A stretch of 40,552 bases of DNA, taken from positions 1 through 40,552 of the forward strand of contig JAOLYB010000010.1 in assembly GCA_028343215.1 (NCBI GenBank). The letters are read 5' to 3'. Of this stretch, positions 33,915 through 40,552 are shown one piece after another. Made by a program: the position numbers and the translations under genes. The DNA is from Candidatus Nitrosopelagicus sp. (lineage in GTDB: Archaea > Thermoproteota > Nitrososphaeria > Nitrososphaerales > Nitrosopumilaceae). How positions within the stretch are numbered: position 1 is the first letter of the stretch; every line of letters starts with the position of its first letter. A model generated the notes under the pieces. The model did not search any database. It saw only the letters and a program-made list of their open reading frames with translations, and was not told where the DNA came from.

Positions 33915-34011
33915 TTATTATCAAAATTATATTTTGGTCAAATTTATAATTCTCTATTGATTATTTTTCATTAGATTTTCTCAAATCTTAAAAGTATCAA
34001 TACTACAATAG

Positions 34012-34020
34012 ATATTAAAA
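34012..34020 (+). promoter_or_regulatory. TATA-like box fixing the start of the DUF4910-like gene
   Basis: ATATTAAAA is centred about 27 nt before ATG 34043. An upstream in-frame TTG (34028) would be only 12 nt from it. The spacing supports 34043 as a leaderless start. Confidence 0.5.
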
Positions 34021-34042
34021 TGCCTGATTGTTTTTTGATTTG

Positions 34043-35431
34043 ATGGAAAATACATCTAAAATTGGTAATGAAATGTATAATTTAATTGAAAATTTGTATC
34101 CAATTTGTAGAAGTATAACTGGGAATGGTACGAGAGAAACTTTACAAATTATTTCAAAAATAATTCCTATCCAAATTCATGAGGTATCTTCTGGAACAAG
34201 TGTTTTTGATTGGACAATTCCAAATGAATGGAACATAAAAGACGCGTATATCAAATCTCCAACAGGTGAAAAGATAATTGATTTTAAAAAATCTAATTTA
34301 CATATTTTATATTACAGTCTTCCAATAAATAAAAAAATTACATTAAACGAACTTAAAGAACATATTTTCACACAACCTGATAGGCCGAAAGACATTCCTT
34401 ATAGAACTTCTTACTATTCTGAAAAATGGGGCTTCTGCATGAGTCATGAACAATTTTTAAAACTTGAAGATGGTGACTATGAAGTTGTAATTGACTCTGA
34501 ATTAAAATCAGGAAGCTTATCGTATGGTGAGTATTACTTTAAAGGAAATTCCGATGAAGAAATACTACTTTCTTGTTACATTTGTCATCCTTCTTTATGC
34601 AATGATAGCTTATCTGGGGTTGTTACTGCTGTTGAATTAGCTAAATTTATTGAAGAATTAAAACAAAAAACAAATTACTCATACAGAATTTTATTCATAC
34701 CTGAAACAATTGGTTCTATCACTTGGTTGTCTCGTAATCAAGAAAAAATTAAAAATATTAAACATGGTTTAGTTATAACTTGTACCGGAGATAAAGGAAA
34801 AATAAATTATAAGAAAACTCGTAATGGAAATTCAGAAATCGATAAAATAGTAATTGATGTTTTAGAAAATTCAAATGAAGACTTTTCAGTTCTTGATTAT
34901 TTCCCTTTTGGTTCTGATGAGCGTCAATATTGTTATCCTGGAATTAATCTAAACATGGGTTGTTTAACCAGAACTGTATTTGGTGATTTTCCAGAATATC
35001 ACACATCTGCAGATAATTTGACATATGTTAGTCCGTTACCTCTTGCCAACACATTAAAAATATACATTAGAATAATTGAAAAACTGGAAGAAAATTATGC
35101 CAAATTCCAGTTGAACGGCAGTACCACTAAAAAAATTAAAAAATCATTGTCTGTTGATCCGGTTTTTGTGAATCTTGTAAAATGTGAACCTCAACTGGGA
35201 AAAAGAAATCTTTACCATGATCTCGGCGGTCCAAAACTCAAACCTTTTCATGGAAGGGGTTCCAAAGATACAACAAAAATAAAAGAAAAGGCAATGATGT
35301 GGATTTTAGCTTATTCTGATGGCACCAACTCACTAAAAGATATTGAAGTAAAATCTAACATTGATTTTGAAACATTAATTCAAATTTCAAATTTGTTATG
35401 TGATCACAAATTAATTAAAGAATTAAAGTAA
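34043..35431 (+). CDS. DUF4910/DUF2172 aminopeptidase-fold protein with C-terminal winged-helix-like segment
   Basis: 462 residues. This family has an M28-like metallopeptidase core interrupted by an inserted domain and followed by a small helix-turn-helix-like domain. SICRSITGNGTRETL-type residues (CRSITGNGTRETLQ) open it. Metal-ligand candidates are CYICHPSLCNDSLSG (His and Asp), FIPETIGS (Glu), FGSDERQYC (Asp) and FPEYHTSADN (His). The last 80 residues (GLNDL-like SDGTNSLKDIEVKSN region) form the winged-helix-like tail. Members are common in bacterial capsule and O-antigen loci, where their substrate is unclear. An amidase or acyl-hydrolase acting on aminoacylated sugars would fit this setting. 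All ligands appear intact. Confidence 0.82.
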   Translation: MENTSKIGNEMYNLIENLYPICRSITGNGTRETLQIISKIIPIQIHEVSSGTSVFDWTIPNEWNIKDAYIKSPTGEKIIDFKKSNLHILYYSLPINKKITLNELKEHIFTQPDRPKDIPYRTSYYSEKWGFCMSHEQFLKLEDGDYEVVIDSELKSGSLSYGEYYFKGNSDEEILLSCYICHPSLCNDSLSGVVTAVELAKFIEELKQKTNYSYRILFIPETIGSITWLSRNQEKIKNIKHGLVITCTGDKGKINYKKTRNGNSEIDKIVIDVLENSNEDFSVLDYFPFGSDERQYCYPGINLNMGCLTRTVFGDFPEYHTSADNLTYVSPLPLANTLKIYIRIIEKLEENYAKFQLNGSTTKKIKKSLSVDPVFVNLVKCEPQLGKRNLYHDLGGPKLKPFHGRGSKDTTKIKEKAMMWILAYSDGTNSLKDIEVKSNIDFETLIQISNLLCDHKLIKELK

Positions 35432-35462
35432 TTATTCACAAAAATATTAATTCATAGATAGA

Positions 35463-35470
35463 GATATTTT
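35463..35470 (+). promoter_or_regulatory. TATA-like box for the second carrier-protein operon
   Basis: GATATTTT is centred 25.5 nt before ATG 35492, consistent with a leaderless promoter driving the AAC(3)-like/ACP/VOC/AMP-ligase unit. Confidence 0.4.
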
Positions 35471-35491
35471 CCTAATTATTATTTACATTAC

Positions 35492-36289
35492 ATGAATGAA
35501 TTTCAAAATTATGATGATCTTGAGAATTATTTCTCTGATACATTTGTTAAATTAGGCGTAAAAGATTATGATTTTTGTTATATCTATAGTGATTTGAGAT
35601 TTTTTGCTTCATCTATGAAAATTGATATTGAAAAAGACAGATTTTGCAACTCAATAATTTCTCCTTTACTTAATCTCAAAAAAACAATTATCATACCTAC
35701 ATTTTCTTATACAACTGAAGGCGTTTTTGATGTTGAAAAAACTCCTACTTCACTTGGTACTCTCAACTCATGGATACTTAGGCAATCAAATGTAAAAAGA
35801 TCTAATCATCCCTTATTTTCATTTGGAGCACTGGGTCCTAAATCATCCCTAGTTGAAAATTGTGGAAAATCTGCTTTTGGAAAAAATTCAGTTCATGACA
35901 ATTTAAGAGAAAATAAATGCTGTTTCATAAATATTGGAAGAGCAATAGAAAAAGGTAATACAATAATTCATAATATTGAACAATCTTGTGAGGCTAAGTA
36001 TAGATTTAACAAAGTTTTTAAAACTTCTGTATTAAAGAAAAATAAATTGTTTGATTCTGATTATTCTGCTTTTGTAAGAAGACAAGACGTACCTGATCAT
36101 GATTTTAAATTTAATTTCATTGAAGCTGCAAAAATAATTTATTCAGAAGGAATTGTACATGAAGTTGGTGATTCAGAGTTATTATCAAATATTTCTTTAT
36201 ACGATTATGATAAAACTCGTGCCATTCTTGTTAAAGCTTTTATAAAAAATTCATCTATCTTTTTGTCTAAGCCTTTCACCCAATTTTGA
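35492..36289 (+). CDS. AAC(3)/YokD-family acyltransferase
   Basis: 265 residues. The family that includes aminoglycoside 3-N-acetyltransferases moves an acyl group from a pantetheine thioester to an amine. Visible blocks are a LGVKDYDFCYIYSDL N-terminus, IIIPTFSYTTEGVFD, GTLNSWILRQSNVKRSNHPLFSFGALG (the conserved HP-x2-S-x-G region), and a NTIIHNIEQSCEAKYRF segment with the active-site His-Glu area. It is the first gene of an operon with an acyl carrier protein 10 nt downstream, so it probably uses an ACP thioester to acylate an aminosugar rather than conferring drug resistance. The TGA stop overlaps the GAGG ribosome-binding site of the ACP gene. Confidence 0.82.
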   Translation: MNEFQNYDDLENYFSDTFVKLGVKDYDFCYIYSDLRFFASSMKIDIEKDRFCNSIISPLLNLKKTIIIPTFSYTTEGVFDVEKTPTSLGTLNSWILRQSNVKRSNHPLFSFGALGPKSSLVENCGKSAFGKNSVHDNLRENKCCFINIGRAIEKGNTIIHNIEQSCEAKYRFNKVFKTSVLKKNKLFDSDYSAFVRRQDVPDHDFKFNFIEAAKIIYSEGIVHEVGDSELLSNISLYDYDKTRAILVKAFIKNSSIFLSKPFTQF

Positions 36290-36298
36290 GGTTTTTAA

Positions 36299-36538
36299 AT
36301 GGAATTTTCTAAGAAAGAAAAAATCATTTGTAATTTCTTTGTTGAACGTGAAGGTGAAGAAATTTTGAAAGTTATAAAAAAAATTGATTTCATAGATGAA
36401 GGTATTTTAGATTCACTTGATGTAGTAAGCTTGGCAGCATTTCTACAAAAAGAATTTAAAAAAAAGATAGATGTCACAAATTATGAAACTATGCAAGCTT
36501 TTCATCATTTTGACGATATTGTAAAATTAGTAATATGA
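36299..36538 (+). CDS. Acyl/peptidyl carrier protein, canonical GxxDSL type
   Basis: 79 residues with a basic N-terminus and the carrier-protein signature FIDEGILDSLDVVSLAAFLQ; Ser39 in D38-S39-L40 is the 4'-phosphopantetheine site. It differs clearly from the other carrier protein of the window (WDSF type), so each probably has its own loading enzyme. GAGG at 36288-36291, inside the stop of the AAC(3)-like gene, sits 7 nt before the ATG as ribosome-binding site. Its stop overlaps the VOC gene start (ATGA). The AMP ligase two genes downstream is the likely loader, as DltA is for DltC. Confidence 0.9.
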   Translation: MEFSKKEKIICNFFVEREGEEILKVIKKIDFIDEGILDSLDVVSLAAFLQKEFKKKIDVTNYETMQAFHHFDDIVKLVI

Positions 36539-36945
36539 AAAAAATGCATCATATCGGTATTGTTTCTGAAAACATAGATCTTGCATTAAATGCACTTAAT
36601 TTGAATAAATCTGATATCAATGAAATAATTGATGATCATGTACAAAATAATTACTTACATTTTATTAGATTAGAAAATAATGATCCTTGGATAGAGATTA
36701 TTACTCCAAAAAATAATAATTCTACAATTTTTAATTTTTCTCAAAAATATAAAATGGGATTACATCATATGGGTTTTTTGTGTAATAGTATAGAAGAAAT
36801 CAAATCTAAATTCAATACTAATACTAATGTAGTAACATTGGGTACGTACGAGTTAACAGTAAACTCTTTTGGTGGACAAATTTCAACCTTATTCATGTCT
36901 GCTAACAATTTGATTACTGAATACGTTGAACTAAAAAATGAATAA
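36535..36945 (+). CDS. VOC-superfamily protein, methylmalonyl-CoA-epimerase/glyoxalase-like
   Basis: 136 residues forming two beta-alpha-beta-beta-beta units. MHHIGIVSENI and LHHMGFLCNSI each bring a His, and PWIEIITP and LITEYVEL each bring a Glu. This is the two-His two-Glu metal set of methylmalonyl-CoA epimerase and related enzymes. Those abstract a proton next to a thioester carbonyl, so in an operon between a carrier protein and an AMP ligase it may epimerise or isomerise the carrier-bound acyl group. Its start overlaps the ACP stop by 4 bp and its end overlaps the ligase by 8 bp. The reaction is inferred, not shown. Confidence 0.8.
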   Translation: MKKMHHIGIVSENIDLALNALNLNKSDINEIIDDHVQNNYLHFIRLENNDPWIEIITPKNNNSTIFNFSQKYKMGLHHMGFLCNSIEEIKSKFNTNTNVVTLGTYELTVNSFGGQISTLFMSANNLITEYVELKNE

Positions 36946-38449
36946 AAAAAATTTTTCTGACATAATTCATCAAAAATTAACTCTGTCTGAGAAAATTATT
37001 TTAAAAGATGGATGGAATGATTGGACCTGGAAAAATTTGATTTTTCGTTCATTTGCGTATGCTGAATTTATTAAAAATAATTATTCAGATGTAGATATTC
37101 CTGCAATTCCAATAATCGTAGGACGTTCTGGTGAAAGTATTGCTGCTATGATGGGATCAATTTTGGCCGGTTACCCATTTGCACCTATTTCTCATACTCA
37201 GCCATCTGTTCGAATTAAGAATATCATTGATTCCTTAAATGCATCTCATGCAATTTCTGGTCTTCATTCATTGGAACAAAAACCAGAAAAATTAGAAATT
37301 TTAGAATTATCAAAAAATAAATTACTCCAAAAATTTTCTTCTCAATCTAAAAAAAGCAAAATATTGTATCTTTTGTTTACATCTGGGTCAACTGGAAAAC
37401 CAAAAGGTGTACTATGTTCTACTAATAATATTATGAATACTATGAATTGGAGTAAAAAATACTTAGATTGGAATAAATCTGATGTAATAGGTTGCGCTAC
37501 ACAATTCTCTTTTGATATTTCATTATTTGATTTCTTTACAATGTTGTATTTTGATGTCCCACTAGCCATTCTGGATAAAATTTCTAGTCCACAAGAAGTC
37601 ACTAAACAAATTTCAACTTTTAAGGTGTCTTCTATTTTTTCTGTACCTGCATTTTTTTCACAATTTACAACAAAGAGTTCAATAAAAAATATTTCTGAAA
37701 CTAAACTTAGAAGAATAATTGCTGGAGGTGATTTTTTTTCACCTAAGCATATTCATTTTTGGATGAAAAACTTTCCAAAAATATCCATATACAATGTTTG
37801 GGGACCAACTGAAACTTCAATTGTCAATTCAATGCATAAAATTACGAAAAGAGATATTAAAAAAATTGAAAAAGGTCAATACACTTCAATAGGAAAATCC
37901 ACACTTTTAATGCAATTAGTACTGGTAAATTCAAAAAATGAATTGATTTCAAAACATAATGAAATTGGAGAATTAGCAGTTCTTGGAAAATCTGTAAGCA
38001 TGGGTTACTATAATTCTCCTAGTGAAACAGAGAAAAAATATTTCATGTTTAATAAAAAACCTGCATTTAAAACAGGAGATTTAGGATATAAGGATAAAAA
38101 TGATAATTTTTACTTGGTTGGAAGAAATGATAATATTGTAAAAATGCACGGTTACAGAATTGATTTGAATGAGATTGAAAAAACATTAAATAATTTTTCT
38201 AACGTTTATGCAACTTCTGTATTTGTAAATAAAATTTCCAATGCCCATAGTGAATTATGGGCAGCTTTAGAGTTACAAAATAAGAATGTAAAACTAAATG
38301 TATTTGAAACTAAAAAGAAGCTCCGAAAATTATTACCAAGTTATATGGTGCCAAAACGTCTACTTGTCATGCCTAAATTACCTCTAACTATTAATGGAAA
38401 ATTAGATAAAAAAGAGGTATTGAAATATGTTCGTCAAAATGCAATATAA
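36938..38449 (+). CDS. AMP-forming acyl/amino-acid ligase, DltA-like adenylation domain
   Basis: 503 residues, the length of DltA and free-standing NRPS adenylation domains. Core motifs are present in order: A3 LFTSGSTGKPKGV (about 147-157), A4 FSFDISLFDFF, A5 NVWGPTETSI, A7 FKTGDLG, A8 GRNDNIVKMHGYRIDLNEIE and A10 LPLTINGKLDKKE with the catalytic Lys. It should activate a carboxylic or amino acid with ATP and load it on the carrier protein encoded two genes upstream. There are no condensation or thioesterase domains, so this is not an NRPS. An amino acid is likelier than a fatty acid given the A-domain type motifs, but the substrate cannot be read. Confidence 0.9.
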   Translation: MNKKNFSDIIHQKLTLSEKIILKDGWNDWTWKNLIFRSFAYAEFIKNNYSDVDIPAIPIIVGRSGESIAAMMGSILAGYPFAPISHTQPSVRIKNIIDSLNASHAISGLHSLEQKPEKLEILELSKNKLLQKFSSQSKKSKILYLLFTSGSTGKPKGVLCSTNNIMNTMNWSKKYLDWNKSDVIGCATQFSFDISLFDFFTMLYFDVPLAILDKISSPQEVTKQISTFKVSSIFSVPAFFSQFTTKSSIKNISETKLRRIIAGGDFFSPKHIHFWMKNFPKISIYNVWGPTETSIVNSMHKITKRDIKKIEKGQYTSIGKSTLLMQLVLVNSKNELISKHNEIGELAVLGKSVSMGYYNSPSETEKKYFMFNKKPAFKTGDLGYKDKNDNFYLVGRNDNIVKMHGYRIDLNEIEKTLNNFSNVYATSVFVNKISNAHSELWAALELQNKNVKLNVFETKKKLRKLLPSYMVPKRLLVMPKLPLTINGKLDKKEVLKYVRQNAI

Positions 38450-38473
38450 TGAATATATTATAATCAATAGTAG

Positions 38474-38481
38474 TATTAATA
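38474..38481 (+). promoter_or_regulatory. TATA-like box for the formyltransferase gene
   Basis: TATTAATA is centred 27.5 nt before ATG 38505, indicating a separate leaderless transcript. Confidence 0.45.
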
Positions 38482-38504
38482 TCAAAAATAAATTTTAGAT
38501 TATT

Positions 38505-39479
38505 ATGAAAATTGTTGTTTTTGGATTAAATCGAAATGTACTTGAATTAATTGATATGTTAATTGATGGTGGGTATGAAATTTTATCATTAATTCCTCCA
38601 ACTGAGAAAAAAAATAGTGATTACACAAAAGATCGTCTTTTTGGTAAGAAAAAAATAAAGATATCAATTTTACACACCAAAAATATTAACGAGACTGATT
38701 TCATAAAACAAATTAAAAATCTAAAGACTGATCTATTTGTTAATTGGGAACATTCACAAATTTTTTCAAAAGAATTACTTTCATGTCCAAGAATTGGTTC
38801 ATTGAATTTTCATAGAGGTTTGTTACCTGATGCACGTGGATTTGATCCTATCCTTGGTGAGAGATTGAATGGAATTGAGACTTTAGGTCAAACTGTACAT
38901 TTTATGACGAATAAAATAGATAAAGGAAAGATTATCAGTAAACGAAATTTCAAAATTGATAAAAAATTATATCGAGTTGAAATTGATAAAATTTTTCAAA
39001 ATGGAGTCGTAGAATTTTATTATGATGCAATAAAAAAAGCAATTGACGGTCATTCAATCAAACATGATGATACTTTTGGAAGATATTATCCTAAATCTGC
39101 TTTTGATAAAGAAATATTGGATTGGCAACAAAAATCAGATTTAATTTTAGCACGTATAAGAACTGCTAATCCATTTAATCCGTGCGTTACTTACCTATCT
39201 GGTTCGTATGATGAAGTGAAAATACTAAAATCTACTGAAAGTGATGTAAAAGATTACAATTCTACCATTGGGCAAATAATTGATCGAGATAATTCCTTAG
39301 GGAATTTAGTCAAAACTCTGGATAATGCAATTTGGTTAAATGAAATAAAAATAAATGAAAAAATTCAAACGCCATCATTTCCAATTGGAACTACATTTGT
39401 TTCCAATTGGATTCATGAAACTATGTCCTTACATAAGAGACTAAAAGATTTAGAAAATAGAATAAATCATTTGGAATAA
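38505..39479 (+). CDS. Formyltransferase-family protein, candidate sugar N-formyltransferase
   Basis: 324 residues. The N-terminal domain starts KIVVFGLNRNVLELIDML and holds the catalytic set of 10-formyl-tetrahydrofolate transferases: N101 and H103 in SLNFHRGLLPDARGFDP and D139 in NKIDKGKII. A C-terminal domain follows (about 200-300), then a short coiled tail (LHKRLKDLENRINHLE). It is not a methionyl-tRNA formyltransferase: archaea do not formylate initiator Met, and the setting is glycan synthesis. Formylation of a 4-amino sugar such as that made by the aminotransferase at 8924-10081 is a good guess, as for VioF-type enzymes. Its stop abuts the stop of the convergent AcpS gene with no spacer. 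Confidence 0.85.
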   Translation: MKIVVFGLNRNVLELIDMLIDGGYEILSLIPPTEKKNSDYTKDRLFGKKKIKISILHTKNINETDFIKQIKNLKTDLFVNWEHSQIFSKELLSCPRIGSLNFHRGLLPDARGFDPILGERLNGIETLGQTVHFMTNKIDKGKIISKRNFKIDKKLYRVEIDKIFQNGVVEFYYDAIKKAIDGHSIKHDDTFGRYYPKSAFDKEILDWQQKSDLILARIRTANPFNPCVTYLSGSYDEVKILKSTESDVKDYNSTIGQIIDRDNSLGNLVKTLDNAIWLNEIKINEKIQTPSFPIGTTFVSNWIHETMSLHKRLKDLENRINHLE

Positions 39480-39845
39480 TTAATTATTTTTTATAGATAT
39501 AGCAACTGCAATCGCAAATTCCTTTTCATGTGAAATCGATGCTATAAAATTATATCTGTTCGGTAGTGATTTTTTTATTTTGACTGTCGGTTTTGAATTT
39601 GTATGACCTGTTACTATTTCTAAGAATCCGACATCTTCATTAATTGATTTGATTACTGCTTCCTTTAGTGCAAATTTACCCGCAAAATGCTCATATGGAG
39701 ATTTAAATTTTTTACAATATTCAATTTCATCCTCTAAAAATATTTTTTTATAAAAATCAAGATTTGCTTTAAATGGTTTGTTCTTAAATCTACTAACATT
39801 TACGATATCTATACCAATTCCAAATGTATTGTTCACAGTTTTCAA
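39480..39845 (-). CDS. acpS: AcpS-type holo-ACP synthase (4'-phosphopantetheinyl transferase)
   Basis: 121 residues, the size of bacterial AcpS. FGIGIDIVNVSRF carries the magnesium Asp, FAGKFALKEAVIKSI the second acidic ligand, and FIASISHEKEFAIAVA the conserved SISH block. It transfers phosphopantetheine from CoA to the Ser of carrier proteins and is the natural primer for the two carriers at 22583 and 36299. The start is TTG (39845) with a GTG three codons later as alternative. It lies 48 nt after the capsule-type gene on the same strand, so the two may be cotranscribed. AcpS-type enzymes are uncommon in archaea, which makes its placement here informative. Confidence 0.9.
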   Translation of the reverse strand: MKTVNNTFGIGIDIVNVSRFKNKPFKANLDFYKKIFLEDEIEYCKKFKSPYEHFAGKFALKEAVIKSINEDVGFLEIVTGHTNSKPTVKIKKSLPNRYNFIASISHEKEFAIAVAISIKNN

Positions 39846-39893
39846 AAAGATCTCTTTTGAATTTAAACAATTAGAATAATTCTAAAAATAGAA

Positions 39894-40552
39894 TCAATTA
39901 CTTAAAGACATTTTTTTGATATATTCATCAGATAATATTCCAATTTTCTTTTTTTCCTTTTCTAAAAATATATTCATTTTATTTTCAGTTATTTCAACAT
40001 CTACTAGTTGACCTGAAAAATGAAAAAAGTCACTTATATCTTGTGAAAATGCTATTGGATTAAATTTGAAAGAGATTTTTTCTGAAAACTGAATATATTT
40101 TTCTAAATCTATTGGGTTAACTTGTTCCTGTAACATTTTTTTAATATTATCAGGTAATTCAAGAATATTTTTTATTTTGTGTATTGATGGTATAACTGAA
40201 ATATAATTTTCAGCAAACATCATAACAGGTTTTTCAGCAAATAAGGCATCCAATGCAACATTACTAGAAATAGTAATGACTAACGAAATTTTTTCAATAA
40301 TTTCTTTCACTTTTACTTCTGGATGCAGTAATATCACTTGTGGTATATTCATCATTTTTTTGTATGTCTCAATACTTCTCCAACTTCTGGATTTAGCCAT
40401 TGGATGCTCTTTTACAATTAGTTTATAATTTATTGGCATAGACTTGGCAATTTTTTCAATTATTTCAATTTGATTATTCTGTAACGGTGATTCAATTAAT
40501 AATGCACTTTCAGCTTCTGTTTGCAACGGAAATAAAATATATTTATCATCAT
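39894..40552 (-). CDS. Capsule-polysaccharide-biosynthesis-type protein (KpsS/KpsC-like), N-terminus outside the window
   Basis: The frame is open to the right-hand window edge. The TTG at 40524-40526 is internal, because the codons beyond it continue as ...DDKYILFP before LQTEAES, matching the FPLQ-x-EPE segment of the capsule synthesis family. The visible 219 residues also show YKLIVKEHPMAKSRS and ITISSNVALDALFAEKPVM, the donor-binding half of this GT-B-like family. KpsC and KpsS add Kdo linkers in bacteria; related proteins occur in many glycan loci with other sugars. The missing N-terminal half lies outside, so nothing can be said about the start or promoter. It ends 48 nt before AcpS. 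Confidence 0.8.
   Translation of the reverse strand, partial: DDKYILFPLQTEAESALLIESPLQNNQIEIIEKIAKSMPINYKLIVKEHPMAKSRSWRSIETYKKMMNIPQVILLHPEVKVKEIIEKISLVITISSNVALDALFAEKPVMMFAENYISVIPSIHKIKNILELPDNIKKMLQEQVNPIDLEKYIQFSEKISFKFNPIAFSQDISDFFHFSGQLVDVEITENKMNIFLEKEKKKIGILSDEYIKKMSLSN

Noticed and set aside
33988-33997. TTAAAAGTAT in another divergent spacer as a further copy of the 18328/18357 operator-like repeat
   Set aside because: Only 10 of 14 bases match, and AAAAGTAT-like strings also occur inside coding regions (for example near 10680, 21115 and 22835), so it is not distinguishable from chance in AT-rich DNA.
35492-36289. An aminoglycoside resistance gene
   Set aside because: The AAC(3) fold is shared with glycan acyltransferases, and the gene is in an operon with a carrier protein, VOC protein and AMP ligase.
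18381-38449. True orthologues of the dltABCD operon
   Set aside because: The AMP ligase and its carrier are 15 kb from the MBOAT and SGNH genes, sequence likeness to DltD is limited to SGNH motifs, and an FkbH-loaded carrier sits next to the MBOAT. An analogous system is as far as the sequence goes.
38505-39479. Methionyl-tRNA formyltransferase
   Set aside because: The catalytic motif is shared, but the surrounding residues (HRGLLPDARG) and the glycan context fit a sugar N-formyltransferase, and archaea do not formylate initiator Met.
39894-40526. Reading the TTG at 40526 as the start of the capsule-type gene
   Set aside because: The frame stays open to the window edge, and the upstream codons continue a family-typical FPLQ segment, so the gene is cut by the window.
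1-40552. tRNA or rRNA genes, CRISPR arrays, insertion sequences, integrase or attachment sites
   Set aside because: No cloverleaf-like or repeat-spacer structure, transposase or recombinase was seen; no gap between genes exceeds about 140 nt, so there is little room for them.

Overview
This 40.5 kb window is a dense, very AT-rich glycan-biosynthesis island with no housekeeping, replication or mobile genes. I infer an archaeon, most likely a marine ammonia-oxidising Nitrosopumilus-like member of the Nitrososphaerota (Thaumarchaeota). The reasons are: TATA-like boxes centred about 26-28 nt before many start codons with almost no 5' leader (archaeal leaderless promoters), frequent GTG/TTG starts, Dpm1/RmlA proteins of archaeal type, and a secreted cupredoxin-PQQ-dehydrogenase fusion. 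No taxonomic marker gene is present, so this is an inference.

Layout. (1) 1-7005: tail of an unidentified gene, a small GT2, a SAM methyltransferase, two paralogous GT-C membrane proteins lying tail to tail, a Wzx/MOP-type flippase and a Dpm1-like GT2. (2) 7144-11295: a deoxysugar branch with a half-size NDP-hexose 2,3-dehydratase, a Gfo/Idh/MocA 3-ketoreductase candidate, a DegT/StrS aminotransferase and a GT4. (3) 11381-13126: secreted cupredoxin plus PQQ-type beta-propeller. (4) 13123-18311 (minus): acyltransferase, polysaccharide deacetylase, HAD-nucleotidyltransferase fusion, nucleotidyltransferase-kinase fusion and a GT2, apparently one operon for an activated decoration. (5) 18381-23246 (plus): SGNH/DltD-like protein, MBOAT acyltransferase, FkbH-like HAD enzyme, acyl carrier protein and MaoC-like dehydratase. 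(6) 23325-29317: a beta-rich unknown, a membrane sulfatase-fold protein, a GT2, RmlA and a NeuB-family synthase. (7) 29420-33914: WbqC-like protein, PseB-like 4,6-dehydratase, AsnB-like amidotransferase and a double-GNAT protein. (8) 34043-40552: DUF4910/DUF2172 peptidase-fold protein, AAC(3)-like acyltransferase, second acyl carrier protein, VOC epimerase-like protein, AMP-forming ligase, formyltransferase, AcpS-type phosphopantetheinyl transferase and the end of a capsule-synthesis-type protein.

The most striking content is a carrier-protein acylation system in a presumed archaeon: two different acyl carrier proteins, a dedicated AcpS to prime them, two different loading enzymes (FkbH-type HAD and DltA-like AMP ligase), thioester-modifying candidates (MaoC, VOC) and acyl-transfer candidates (MBOAT plus SGNH partner; AAC(3)-like). 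Together they resemble an archaeal counterpart of bacterial Dlt/Alg-type surface-polymer acylation, here probably decorating S-layer or exopolysaccharide glycans with small acyl or aminoacyl groups. Amino-deoxysugar genes and an N-formyltransferase supply possible acceptor sugars and further decoration. No RmlB, oligosaccharyltransferase (AglB) or CMP-sugar synthetase is recognised here, so the island must draw on genes elsewhere.
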